Part shown: positions 59,201-61,199 of the stretch, in pieces
Layout: every line of letters starts with the position of its first letter
Position numbering within the stretch: position 1 is the first letter of the stretch
NCBI GenBank assembly: GCA_014549065.1
Contig: JACDOX010000173.1
Location: 832,693-896,692 of the forward strand
Source of the DNA: Cardinalis cardinalis
Taxonomy: Eukaryota; Chordata; Aves; Passeriformes; Cardinalidae
Length of the DNA stretch: 64,000 nt
Reading direction: 5' to 3'
Program-made: the position numbers and the translations under genes
The notes under the pieces: generated by a model
What the model was told of the DNA's origin: nothing
Seen by the model: only the letters and a program-made list of their open reading frames with translations
Databases searched by the model: none

Positions 59201-59434
59201 CGAAAATGAACCCAGTCAAAGCAACCCCGCCAAAAGCCGCGGGGTCACCGAGCCCAGCATCCTCCCCAAGGCCGTCCCTGCAGAGCGGATCCAAGGCTCG
59301 GGGGATGCCCGCTCCCGCTCCCGCTCCCGCTCCCGGGATCCCGTTCCCGGGGCGCATCCCGCTCACCAGTAAATGAGGGAGAGCCCATCGAAGCGCTCCA
59401 GGGCCCGGCCAGGGGGCTGCAGCAGGGACATCAT
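14064..59434 (-). CDS. STXBP4-like: Two-PDZ, EF-hand-like, coiled-coil protein related to syntaxin-binding protein 4 (composite gene)
   Basis: The gene has 17 shared exons plus three alternative first coding exons; all junctions are in phase. Numbering from the 50.2 kb start, PDZ1 is about residues 24-118, a Ser-rich linker 121-190, PDZ2 about 197-273, a short linker 274-295, an EF-hand-like helical pair 305-375, a coiled coil about 405-560, and an acidic/Leu-rich end from 559. PDZ2 (GLGLTISGG, GDCYK, DGRLRPGDQL), the following helical region and the block AQRQAH-like/DYEEVIHLLEAEIAELK parallel STXBP4. That protein binds syntaxin-4 and regulates insulin-stimulated GLUT4 vesicle docking in mammals. 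The extra PDZ1 and the moderate similarity indicate a paralogue. A role as a membrane-associated scaffold is inference. No WW domain was found, so the C-terminus is incomplete. Confidence 0.85.
14278..16205. other. Intron 17: no further gene seen
   Basis: The intron joins exon 17 to exon 18. It contains a 17-base poly(A) run on the plus strand (15111-15127) and otherwise unique sequence. I saw no additional in-phase exon. Confidence 0.5.
16206..16322 (-). CDS. STXBP4-like: Exon 17: end of the coiled coil
   Basis: It has acceptor tctcag and donor CAG|gtgagg, phase 0 at both ends, 39 codons (about residues 520-558). It begins EDILELKRQLSLADGQL and continues RKSEVSRKRLEICNRK then LLLFVQ. The QLRKSE-x-x-RK pattern followed by KLL-x-FV is the same as in the STXBP4 coiled coil, and heptad-spaced leucines are visible. 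This is one of the strongest pieces of evidence for family membership. Confidence 0.9.
16560..16718 (+). mobile_element. CR1 LINE 3' fragment, sense
   Basis: It reads 'cccctggaagtgtccaaggc', 'caggttggatggggcttgga', 'cctgcccgtggcaggggg' and ends 'caaatcattccatgactcta', a standard CR1 tail. It sits in the short intron between exons 17 and 16, only about 50 bases from exon 16. Confidence 0.9.
16771..16959 (-). CDS. STXBP4-like: Exon 16: core coiled coil
   Basis: It has acceptor cttgcag and donor GAG|gtaatg, phase 0 at both ends, 63 codons (about residues 457-519). It contains VVQRQAHSAEQDYEEVIHLL and EAEIAELKMQLAGKK. The order AE-x-x-QRQAH, DYEEVI-x-LLEA, ELK-x-QLA closely matches the central STXBP4 coiled coil, which supports the family call more than any other exon. 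It is likely an oligomerisation or partner-binding helix. Confidence 0.93.
17049..17114 (-). CDS. STXBP4-like: Exon 15: coiled coil
   Basis: It has acceptor cccacag and donor CAA|gttagt, phase 0 at both ends, 22 codons (about residues 435-456). The sequence SLLREVESSKKSMEDELQRL then NQ is charged and heptad-like, and continues the helix between exons 14 and 16. It is short but lies exactly between two well-supported exons with matching phase. Confidence 0.88.
17598..17690 (-). CDS. STXBP4-like: Exon 14: start of the coiled coil
   Basis: It has acceptor ccttgcag and donor AAG|gttcag, phase 0 at both ends, 31 codons (about residues 404-434). It begins TFDSLNSNGSEDLEQLQLEM and ends RDLRHEVRRLK. 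A Ser/Asn-rich turn precedes a strongly charged helix. The donor is non-consensus beyond GT (gttcag), which may make this exon weakly spliced. Confidence 0.85.
18171..18298 (-). CDS. STXBP4-like: Exon 13: second half of the EF-hand-like region
   Basis: It has acceptor ctcacag and donor CTG|gtgagt. One base is carried from exon 12 (Asp) and the exon leaves phase 0; 42 full codons (about residues 362-403). It reads VLQALRDLMQEELDEAGLDS and then SSVLFTQHEVANLLDTSAFH. It follows the GTVAYG strand-loop of exon 12 as GD(F)-x-Q-x-x-R-x-L does in STXBP4. Confidence 0.88.
18838..19480 (-). mobile_element. Long CR1 3' segment, antisense
   Basis: It starts 'aatcacagaaacatggaatg' and runs through 'gccttgggcactgccaggga', 'gcccagctgctctgggcacc', 'gggaacaattcctcattccc' and 'ccctctgcagctctcctgga'. 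It continues into a further 5' part (reverse complement of the segment near 35.9-36.2 kb) and is one of the longest CR1 copies in the window. Confidence 0.9.
19868..20126 (+). mobile_element. CR1 LINE 3' fragment, sense
   Basis: The blocks 'gataggacaatgggaatggc', 'tttagattagatgttaggaa', 'ttcttccctgtgagggcagt', 'ctgggatagtggaaggtgtc' and 'aggtcccttccaacccaacc' are in CR1 order and end in a 'gattccatgattcta' tail. Confidence 0.92.
20279..20375 (-). CDS. STXBP4-like: Exon 12: first half of the EF-hand-like region
   Basis: It has acceptor gctcaag and donor GAG|gtgagc, phase 0 in and phase 1 out, 32 codons (about residues 329-360). It reads VLQYLGLDVTEEKKRQLRQS then LTTDSQGTVAYG. The pattern YLG-hydrophobic-x-x-T-x-E, ALRQ-like, D-S-x-GTV-x-(F/Y)G matches STXBP4 and resembles an EF-hand helix-loop whose calcium ligands are mostly missing. 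Confidence 0.9.
20376..21969. other. Intron 11 with an intragenic CpG-rich segment
   Basis: Most of the intron is ordinary unique sequence. From about 21245 to 21480 CpG dinucleotides are unusually frequent (roughly twenty in about 220 bases), unlike the flanking intron. It lies just upstream, in the direction of transcription, of the exons for the EF-hand-like and coiled-coil half. Confidence 0.5.
21970..22067 (-). CDS. STXBP4-like: Exon 11: linker and start of the EF-hand-like region
   Basis: It has acceptor tttttcag and donor CTG|gtgagt. Two bases complete an Ala with the base from exon 10 and the exon leaves phase 0; 32 full codons (about residues 297-328). It reads PASASNYKAASGTKPKVALD and PHIRLKDGKLEL. 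The segment V-x-L-x-P-x-(I/V)R-(L/F)K-x-x-KLE is shared with STXBP4 immediately before its YLG helix. Confidence 0.9.
22068..24624. other. Intron 10, distal part: nothing further seen
   Basis: The sequence is unique, with several single Ns. The repetitive stretch 'aggcacagaggcagagagag' (22618-22645) is a minor imperfect repeat. I saw no exon. Confidence 0.45.
24625..24908 (+). mobile_element. CR1 LINE 3' fragment, sense
   Basis: It reads 'gataggacaagaggaatggc', 'gggaatgaggaattgttccc', 'agggtgcccagagcagctgg' and ends with 'gtgattctgtgattctgta', the repeated octamer-like tail of CR1. Exon 10 begins about 70 bases further on. Confidence 0.93.
24979..25046 (-). CDS. STXBP4-like: Exon 10: short linker after PDZ2
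   Basis: The acceptor is gaatag and the donor TCAG|gtgagt. One base completes an Arg codon, then come 22 codons (about residues 274-295) and one base carried out. It reads RENPFPVPSLSPDICPPELT then VS, a Pro-rich linker. A second AG four bases earlier (tttctag) would shift the frame into an unlikely hydrophobic sequence, so I chose the downstream AG. The linker has no close counterpart in STXBP4 that I can see. Confidence 0.75.
25047..26937. other. Intron 9, proximal part: nothing further seen
   Basis: The sequence is unique intronic DNA with scattered Ns. A short possible CR1 tail remnant (agagatcccttccagcccta, near 26263) is the only repeat-like element I noticed. Confidence 0.45.
26938..27330 (-). 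mobile_element. CR1 fragment of another subfamily, antisense
   Basis: The blocks 'gaatcctgggatggttaagg', 'agatcattgagttccaccg', 'aagtttttcctaatatccaa' and 'tttcctcttgtcctgtcact' follow the order of an antisense CR1 3' end. The subfamily resembles the copy at 50.8 kb. Confidence 0.85.
27526..27632 (-). CDS. STXBP4-like: Exon 9: second half of PDZ2
   Basis: It has acceptor gtttag and donor CAG|gtaggc, phase 0 in and two bases out, 35 codons (about residues 238-272). It reads DGRLRPGDQLIAINRDSLVG and STHEEARKIIEKAKF. DGRLRPGDQL-x-x-(I/V)N is the PDZ beta-4/beta-5 signature. The first residue of helix B is His (T-H-E-E-A), as in class I PDZ domains that bind C-terminal S/T-x-hydrophobic ligands; STXBP4 has Phe there as I recall it. 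Confidence 0.95.
27822..27963 (-). CDS. STXBP4-like: Exon 8: first half of PDZ2
   Basis: It has acceptor cttgcag and donor AAA|gtaagt. One base completes His with exon 7 and the exon leaves phase 0; 47 codons (about residues 191-237). It contains SVANSSGLGLTISGGSNRPD and MIYVQELLPDGDCYK. GLGL is the carboxylate-binding loop. GG-x-NR-x-(D/E)GP-x-(I/V)Y-(V/I)QE-x-x-P-x-GDCYK matches the STXBP4 PDZ almost step for step, including the GDCYKDG exon junction. Confidence 0.95.
27964..29359. other. Intron 7, part 1: nothing further seen
   Basis: The sequence is unique intronic DNA. Plus-strand frames at 28425-28955 are open by chance in a GC-rich patch and show no family resemblance. Confidence 0.45.
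29360..29436 (+). mobile_element. CR1 tail fragment, sense
   Basis: It reads 'ggtggttggaatgagatgat', 'ctctgaggttccatcccacc' and 'aacccattctggattcta', a short CR1 3' terminus. Confidence 0.7.
29437..30294. other. Intron 7, part 2: nothing seen
   Basis: This is unique sequence without exons or recognisable repeats. Confidence 0.45.
30295..30660 (+). mobile_element. Possible endogenous retroviral LTR remnant
   Basis: This AT-rich block with several Ns contains 'ttggccattttgtgccttct' and 'gaaataataaacacttgaat', the latter carrying an AATAAA signal near its right end, as in avian ERV LTRs. I see no clear TG...CA ends, target duplication, primer-binding site or gag/pol frame, so the assignment is tentative and the element, if real, is non-coding. 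Confidence 0.3.
30766..30977 (-). repeat. Diverged duplicate, copy 1 (adjoins exon 7)
   Basis: The stretch shares blocks such as 'aaacttcccaggaacagc', 'aagatgccaccac' and 'caagcactggaattct' with 33812-34030, in the same orientation. Similarity continues faintly to the exon-7 donor. The shared unit is either an old interspersed repeat or a local duplication. Confidence 0.6.
30978..31098 (-). CDS. STXBP4-like: Exon 7: Ser-rich linker between the PDZ domains
   Basis: It has acceptor gttcag and donor CACA|gtacgt. Two bases complete Ser from exon 6 and two bases are carried out; 39 codons (about residues 151-189). It reads RYLESTSSG, SSRSQSPLLLSPANSHGPV and LGSLAHAPHA. It is Ser/Pro-rich and likely disordered, with several S-P sites that could be phosphorylated (inference). 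An N lies in one codon. Reading through the donor stays open for 41 codons (see findings). Confidence 0.88.
31099..31804. other. Intron 6: nothing further seen
   Basis: This is a short intron of unique sequence between exons 6 and 7. Confidence 0.5.
31805..31890 (-). CDS. STXBP4-like: Exon 6: helix and linker after PDZ1
   Basis: It has acceptor tttgcag and donor GGCA|gtgagt. One base completes Arg from exon 5 and one base is carried out; 28 codons (about residues 122-149). It reads REFSELLEKFGSQSNTGSAR and SSPVLHGG. A charged helix (EFSELLEKFG) extends PDZ1 and is followed by a Ser-rich linker. Confidence 0.9.
31891..33811. other. Intron 5, part 1: little seen
   Basis: A short CR1 tail lies at 32180-32242 (tcttaaagatcttttccaat). 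The rest is unique intronic sequence with no exon seen. Confidence 0.45.
33812..34030 (-). repeat. Diverged duplicate, copy 2
   Basis: This is the partner of 30766-30977. It contains 'acaaacttcccaggaacagc', 'aagatgccaccaggacaccc', 'caagcactgggattctttat' and 'tgtgcatgaggaga'. The last matches the end of exon 7 (tgtgcgtgaggag) in 12 of 13 bases. Shifted reading frames and Ns make it non-coding. Confidence 0.6.
34085..34277 (+). mobile_element. CR1 fragment (third subfamily), sense
   Basis: It reads 'ctggaacaggctgcccaggg', 'ggtggaatcactagaagt', 'acttgaggacatggtttaac', 'tggccttggcagtggtaggt' and ends 'ttttccaacctaaatgattc', which is typical of a CR1 3' end. Confidence 0.88.
34278..35829. other. 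Intron 5, part 2: nothing further seen
   Basis: The stretch contains a (GTT)n patch near 34750 and a 12-base A run near 35633. No exon or other element was recognised. Confidence 0.45.
35830..36612 (+). mobile_element. Longest CR1 segment, sense, interrupted by a gap
   Basis: The 5' part contains 'ccagaaacccccctgggctg' and 'ctcacctggacaggagaagg'. After the N block come 'agggtgcccagagcagctgg', 'ccaaggccaggctgggcagg' and the tail 'ccctctccaacccaaac'. It begins with a local direct repeat (aaaactcataaagcacaacc-like, 35846-35902). It is non-coding. Confidence 0.9.
36301..36432. other. Assembly gap (132 N) inside CR1
   Basis: The flanks match the CR1 copy at 42.2-42.6 kb. The missing segment there is about 129 bases, so the N count is close to the expected length. 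Confidence 0.9.
36975..37375 (+). mobile_element. CR1 internal/3' fragment, sense
   Basis: It reads 'ctggaggggtccagagcagg', 'gagcaaaggaggctcagggg', 'atgaatttctccatgcaaaa', 'aggccttggaaggggctgcc' and 'cccctggaggtgcccaagga'. This is a CR1 body truncated before its tail. Confidence 0.8.
37376..38244. other. Intron 5, part 3: nothing seen
   Basis: This is unique intronic sequence; no exon or repeat was recognised. Confidence 0.45.
38245..38345 (+). repeat. Direct repeat, copy 1
   Basis: About 100 bases are shared with 39590-39690: 'caaggacagacttaaaaga', 'agcagggcatcaatgaaaga', 'aaagtggagagcaaacaaat', 'ccttccccatgttccca'. Divergence is low in the unit and abrupt outside it. Confidence 0.8.
38346..39589. 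other. Intron 5, part 4: nothing seen
   Basis: This is unique sequence with no exon. A moderately GC-rich patch at 38540-38640 shows no gene. Confidence 0.4.
39590..39690 (+). repeat. Direct repeat, copy 2
   Basis: This is the partner of the unit at 38245-38345, about 1.35 kb away and in the same orientation ('caaggacagacataaaagat', 'agcagggcatcaataaaaga', 'aaagtggagagcagaaaaat'). A plus-strand 192-codon frame starting in it (39639-40217) runs antisense to exon 5 and is probably fortuitous. Confidence 0.8.
40089..40163 (-). CDS. STXBP4-like: Exon 5: end of PDZ1
   Basis: It has acceptor gttccag and donor CCAG|gtcagg. One base completes Arg and two bases are carried out; 24 codons (about residues 97-120). 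It reads AVDILRTASATSHMRLLIAR and DDDA. It encodes PDZ helix B and the last beta strand. The residue at the start of helix B is Ser (VTSERAV), not His, so PDZ1 is not a canonical class I domain. One codon contains an N (third position of Thr). Confidence 0.93.
40425..40500 (+). mobile_element. CR1 tail fragment, sense
   Basis: It reads 'cccatggcagggggctggaa', 'taacatcccttccaacccac' and 'ccaggattctgta', the terminal part of CR1. Confidence 0.75.
41130..41199 (-). CDS. STXBP4-like: Exon 4: middle of PDZ1
   Basis: It has acceptor ttctag and donor GAGAG|gtacca. Two bases complete Gly and two are carried out; 22 codons (about residues 74-95). It reads RLQPGDQILEVNGESLIGVT then SE. G-R-L-x-P-G-D-Q-I-L-x-V-N-G is a textbook PDZ signature, and the codon split at DG|RL is at the same place as in PDZ2, which suggests the two domains arose by internal duplication. 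Confidence 0.95.
41200..41993. other. Intron 3: nothing further seen
   Basis: This is unique intronic sequence; no exon or repeat was recognised. Confidence 0.5.
41994..42089 (-). CDS. STXBP4-like: Exon 3: first half of PDZ1
   Basis: It has acceptor cctgcag and donor GATG|gtgagt. Two bases complete Gly and one base is carried out; 31 codons (about residues 42-72). It reads IKVIGGIKELTGEEYGVYVK and RILPGGVAYAD. With the end of exon 2 it forms the GLGI-x-V-x-GG carboxylate-binding loop, followed by the GVYV-x-x-(I/L)-x-P-G-G-x-A strand-turn typical of PDZ domains. Confidence 0.95.
42178..42640 (-). mobile_element. CR1 LINE 3' segment, antisense
   Basis: It opens 'gagtcatggaatggtttggg' and runs through 'gccttgggcactgccaggga', 'gggaacaattcctcattccc', 'ccctctgcagctctcctgga' and 'gccttctcctgtccaggtga'. 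It is the best intact copy for comparing the gap at 36301. Confidence 0.92.
42895..43065 (+). repeat. Imperfect tandem repeat
   Basis: The unit contains 'gctgctgctcctcagagcca' and 'cctcagagccaccacggggg', occurring about three times with an internal (cctcagag)n-like expansion. It is a minisatellite in intron 2. Confidence 0.8.
43066..44667. other. Intron 2, part: AT-rich patch, otherwise nothing
   Basis: A strongly AT-rich patch with (taata)n-like sequence lies at 43760-43850. No exon or element was recognised. Confidence 0.45.
44668..44720 (+). repeat. (GGA)n microsatellite
   Basis: About 17 consecutive GGA triplets form a pure purine strand on the plus strand. Poly-Glu/poly-Gly/poly-Arg frames across it are artefacts. 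Confidence 0.97.
44721..45697. other. Intron 2, part: nothing seen
   Basis: This is unique intronic sequence. Confidence 0.45.
45698..46175 (+). repeat. 33-bp minisatellite
   Basis: About 12-13 imperfect copies of a 33-base unit (cctgggaaactgctgggaca plus gccctgcatccca). Variants differ at gacag/gatag/gataa and at ccca/cctg. The 33-bp length keeps reading frames open across the array, which explains the long frames there. Confidence 0.97.
46258..46515 (+). mobile_element. CR1 LINE 3' fragment, sense
   Basis: It reads 'gggaatgaggaattgttccc', 'agggtgcccagagcagctgg', 'gggacagtgggaggtgtccc' and ends 'agttccaacccaaaccattc'. It lies immediately after the 33-bp minisatellite. Confidence 0.92.
46516..47777. 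other. Intron 2, part: nothing seen
   Basis: This is unique intronic sequence; no exon or element was recognised. Confidence 0.45.
47778..48531 (-). repeat. 22-bp minisatellite overlapping the exon 2 splice donor
   Basis: The plus-strand unit is ggtactcccccagcccatcc plus ct, with variants ggcactcccccag, ggtactcaccctgtcc and ggcactcacccag. On the minus strand the 'actcac' variants give gtgagt, a consensus 5' splice site. The last unit is the real donor of exon 2. The array is broken by a 382-base N block. Confidence 0.97.
48049..48430. other. Assembly gap (382 N) inside the 22-bp array
   Basis: The flanks are both repeat units. Keeping the 22-bp register would need a gap of 22n+1 bases, whereas 382 is 22x17+8, so the size is an estimate or the hidden units vary in length. 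Confidence 0.95.
48525..48598 (-). CDS. STXBP4-like: Exon 2: first shared exon, start of PDZ1
   Basis: It has acceptor cccccag and donor CTGG|gtgagt. One base completes the last codon of whichever first exon is used (Arg, Lys or Trp) and one base is carried out; 24 codons (about residues 17-40). It reads TLMGPYGMDRAVHCFDFYEC then ANGL, the first beta strand of PDZ1. Its last seven bases are already part of the 22-bp minisatellite unit. An internal Met (LMGPYGM) could start translation if a non-coding first exon is used. Confidence 0.9.
48599..50165. other. Intron between exon 1C and exon 2
   Basis: It contains a (CAT)n/(ATC)n microsatellite at 49879-49913 and a local imperfect repeat (accaaagcacaaaacccaac-like) at about 49960-50045. 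I saw no exon. Confidence 0.5.
49879..49913 (+). repeat. (ATC)n microsatellite
   Basis: About eleven near-perfect ATC/CAT triplets. Confidence 0.95.
50166..50212 (-). CDS. STXBP4-like: Exon 1C: alternative first coding exon
   Basis: The ATG at 50212 has context gccaagATGc in a small GC-rich patch (50205-50270). It encodes MPAVSVLYKGVIIIS and leaves two bases (AG|gtaacg) that form Arg with exon 2. The N-terminus is hydrophobic with a Lys, and too short and polar-interrupted for a confident membrane anchor. This start is nearest to exon 2. The upstream sequence is GC-rich with no clear TATA box. Confidence 0.65.
50795..51135 (-). mobile_element. CR1 fragment, antisense, with an internal exact duplication
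   Basis: It opens 'cacagaatcactgggttgga', 'agagacctcaaagatcatcg', 'gggactccaccacctccctg', 'aactttttcctaatatccaa' and 'cttggtgcagcttgaggctg'. The segment 50973-51039 is repeated exactly at 51041-51107 with a single N between. Confidence 0.92.
51136..51889. other. Intron upstream of exon 1C: nothing further seen
   Basis: This is unique sequence between the CR1 copy and the inverted repeat. Confidence 0.45.
51890..52093. repeat. Inverted repeat with 66-bp arms
   Basis: The left arm 51890-51954/5 and right arm 52028-52093 are reverse complements with about four differences in 66 bases, separated by about 73 bases. Each arm contains two tandem copies of a 'ctgccttaatttttggctct'-like 20-mer. In a plus-strand RNA three of the four differences become G-U pairs, so it could fold into a long hairpin. 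I recognise no transposon family. Confidence 0.9.
52094..52395. other. Flank of the inverted repeat: nothing further seen
   Basis: There is weak continuing similarity to the opposite flank for about 30 bases (ctggg-rich), and otherwise unique sequence. Confidence 0.4.
52396..52463 (+). repeat. 11-bp tandem repeat
   Basis: About six perfect copies of accaccaaaac. Confidence 0.97.
52600..52775 (+). mobile_element. CR1 LINE 3' fragment, sense
   Basis: It reads 'agggtgcccagagaagctgt', 'ggatccctggaaatctccaa', 'ggccaggttggaaggggtct' and ends 'gccattctgtggctctatga'. Confidence 0.92.
52776..53527. other. Nothing recognised
   Basis: This is unique sequence. A 207-codon plus-strand frame (52887-53510) has no recognisable domain and no supporting splice or start context. 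Confidence 0.4.
53528..53625 (+). repeat. 30-bp tandem repeat
   Basis: Three copies of agaacaattgaaatgagaat plus taatgattta, the last degenerating. The unit length divisible by three makes it look like a repeated peptide (LRTIEMRIND), but no gene context supports translation. Confidence 0.93.
53626..54711. other. Nothing recognised
   Basis: AT-rich sequence (53700-53800) is followed by unique sequence. No exon was seen. Confidence 0.45.
54712..54908 (+). repeat. (GGGGAAAA)n polypurine tract
   Basis: About 22 copies of an 8-base unit are all purine on the plus strand, with Ns in the middle (54803-54815). It is a candidate for triplex or G-quadruplex structure. Long frames on both strands here are artefacts. 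Confidence 0.95.
54909..55475. other. Nothing recognised
   Basis: This is unique sequence. Confidence 0.4.
55476..55700 (-). mobile_element. CR1 fragment, antisense
   Basis: It reads 'aatcatggaacaccaggttg', 'gaagggacctggaggagctc', 'ttgaaagcacccagccctgg' and 'ggaagtgattccaaaggctg'-like sequence, an older CR1 subfamily in antisense order. Confidence 0.75.
55701..57479. other. Nothing recognised
   Basis: This is intronic or 5' flanking sequence with a small (TCC)n patch at 56975-57000. Open frames at 55641-56170 and 56443-56706 have no recognisable domain. Confidence 0.4.
58464..58483 (-). CDS. STXBP4-like: Exon 1B: alternative first coding exon
   Basis: This is a 20-base coding part: ATGATG at 58483-58478 encodes MMHLRL and two bases (AA|gtaggt) form Lys with exon 2. 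It is very short but has a good donor, the same phase as exons 1A and 1C, and a GC-rich promoter-like setting (ggccATGATG). If the donor failed, the frame would end at once (TAG), so splicing is required. It could be chance. Confidence 0.5.
59041..59229 (+). repeat. 27-bp minisatellite
   Basis: Seven copies of aaaatgaacccagtcaaagc plus aaccccg, nearly identical. Because 27 is divisible by three, frames stay open on both strands. It lies about 140 bases downstream of exon 1A on the gene strand, inside its first intron. Confidence 0.97.
59367..59434 (-). CDS. STXBP4-like: Exon 1A: alternative first coding exon (most distal)
   Basis: The ATG at 59434 (context gccccgATGATG) opens 22 codons: MMSLLQPPGRALERFDGL then SLIY, and two bases (TG|gtgagc) form Trp with exon 2. 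The donor is near-consensus. The peptide is amphipathic with a central charged RALERFD. It lies in the CpG island. A longer frame (58719-59882) crosses it in another phase and is ignored. Confidence 0.65.
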
Positions 59435-59629
59435 CGGGGCAGCCGCGGCCGGCTCCCGCTGCCCGGGGCCATGGGCTCCGAGTGCCGCGGCTGCGGGGCC
59501 ACGGCTCGGCCGCCGCTCCCTGGCACCGCCGCTCCCTGGCACCGCTCCCCGCCGCAGCGGCTGCGCCTAATCCCGGCCGGGCGGGCGAGCATGTGATCGC
59601 CCCTCTGCCGCCCCCCAGATAAACCCTGC

Positions 59630-59728
59630 GGGACACAGCGGGACAGAGGGACACAGCGGGACACAGCGGGACAGAGGGACAGAGCGGGACACAGGGACCC
59701 AGAGGGACCCAGAGGGACAGAGCGGCCG
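59630..59728 (+). repeat. 10-bp tandem repeat
   Basis: About ten imperfect units of gggacagagg/gggacacagc. It is GC-rich and just upstream of exon 1A on the gene strand. Confidence 0.9.
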
Positions 59729-60699
59729 GGCCGGGACCCGCGGTGCGGCTGATTCCAACCAGCGGGGCTCGGCCACACCTGGGCTGGGAGCCACAGCGAC
59801 CACGGGACCCCCACGGCAGCCAGCAAAGGGTCCCATCACCCGTGTGCCACCGTCCCACTCTTCCTGCCCGCCCTGATTCCATANTCTGAGCATTTATTTT
59901 GGCACAGGGGCCCCTTCAGCCCCCACCAGCGAGCCCGTCCTTCACCCTGCACCTGCAGTGGCTGCTGGTGATGGTTGTAATCATTAATGAGGGTTATAAT
60001 CATTAATGATGGTTGTAATCCATGGTTAACCTGCTACCACAAACTATTTAAAGACAATTGTAGGCGTCTCTGACCTACCTGGGCTGTGGCAATACTCAGG
60101 GCTCCCCCCTTCCCTGGCCACTGCATGACAGTATTTTTTTATAAATAAATAAATAATACATATACAAGTATGTTATTTATTATGGGGCACAAGTCTTGCA
60201 TTTGGGTATTTTTCCCTCCTGTTTAAAGTTTTCTGATCCTACCCCAGCAACCAAATTATTCTTTAGACTATTAGGAAAGCCCTGGGAGTGAGCGCTGGTG
60301 GGCAGATGGAAACTGTTTGAAGTGGGGTATTATCCTGGAATGTGAATTATCCCAGAGCAATGAAGCCACAGCCAGCCCAGTCATGTTTGTCCACATCCAG
60401 CTGTGGGTGGGATGGATGGACAGACANCAGGATGGACAGACAGGCCCTGATTCAGGGCGATGGAAAAGTCCCAAATGAGCATCAAGCCACTGCATTTTGT
60501 GTATTTAATTTCTCCCTCTCCCCGTCAGTTATGATCCCAGGGCAGCAGCCGGGGCTGGCTGGGACCTGGGGATTAGGTGAGACCTGGGGATTATGAAATG
60601 CATCTGTCTGTGTCCAGCATGGCCTGGGAATGGCACCAGCCTCCCCAGGGCCAGGTCCTGTGCTCATCACTCCCCCCAGCTCCAGGAAATGCTGGCACA
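59729..60699. other. 5' flank: nothing recognised
   Basis: It contains an (AAAT)n patch (60139-60165) and a local repeat of 'taatcattaatga' (59978-60012). No exon was seen. Confidence 0.45.
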
Positions 60700-60960
60700 G
60701 GAAATCATGGAATATCCTGAGTGGGAAGGGTCCATTTGGATCATCCAGCCCAGCCCCTGGCCCTGCACAGACCCCCAGCAATCCCACCCTGGGTATCCCT
60801 GGCAGCGCTGTCCAAGCACTCCTGGAGCTCTGGCAGCCCCGGGGCTGTGCCCATTCCCTGGGGAGCCTGGGCAGTGCCAGCACCCTCTGGGGGAAGAACC
60901 TCTCCTGATCTCCAACCTAAACCTCCCCTGACACAGCTTTATGTCACTGCTTCAGGGTGA
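60700..60960 (-). mobile_element. CR1 fragment, antisense
   Basis: It reads 'atcatggaatatcctgagtg', 'ggaagggtccatttggatca', 'gctgtccaagcactcctgga' and 'cctctcctgatctccaacct'. It is the reverse complement of the subfamily found at 5590-5745, but longer. Confidence 0.88.
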
Positions 60961-60994
60961 GACACGTGAGGACCAGCAGAGAGCTCTGAGCAGC

Positions 60995-61195
60995 AGGGAG
61001 GGTGCCCTGTCTGTGCAGCCCCTGTTCCTGTGGGGTGCCCTGTGTGTGCTGGCACTGTTCCTGTGGGGTGCCCTGTCTGTGCAGCCCCTGTTGCTGTGGG
61101 GTGCTCTGTCTGTGCAGCCCCTGTTCCTGTGGGGTGCTCTGTCTGTGCATCCCCTGTTCCTGTGGGGTGCTCTGTCTGTGCAGCCCCTGCTCCCG
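60995..61195 (+). repeat. 33-bp minisatellite
   Basis: About five to six copies of tgtgcagcccctgttcctgt plus ggggtgctctgtc. The sequence is unrelated to the 33-bp array at 45.7 kb. It explains the 408-codon plus-strand frame that crosses it. Confidence 0.95.
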
Positions 61196-61199
61196 ATCC

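Larger units (their letters stand above)
57480..59600. promoter_or_regulatory. CpG island, main promoter region of the STXBP4-like gene
   Basis: CpG density is high across most of this interval, with peaks at 57.5-57.65, 57.85-58.0, 58.3-58.9 and 59.2-59.6 kb. Two first coding exons (1B and 1A) lie within it. It is TATA-poor, as usual for island promoters. Repeats such as (gctccc)n at 59305-59335 and the 27-bp array also lie inside. Confidence 0.75.

Noticed and set aside
58719..59882. 387-codon minus-strand open frame overlapping exon 1A
   Set aside because: It is in a different phase from exon 1A and stays open only because of GC richness and the 27-bp array (repeated GVALTGFIF).
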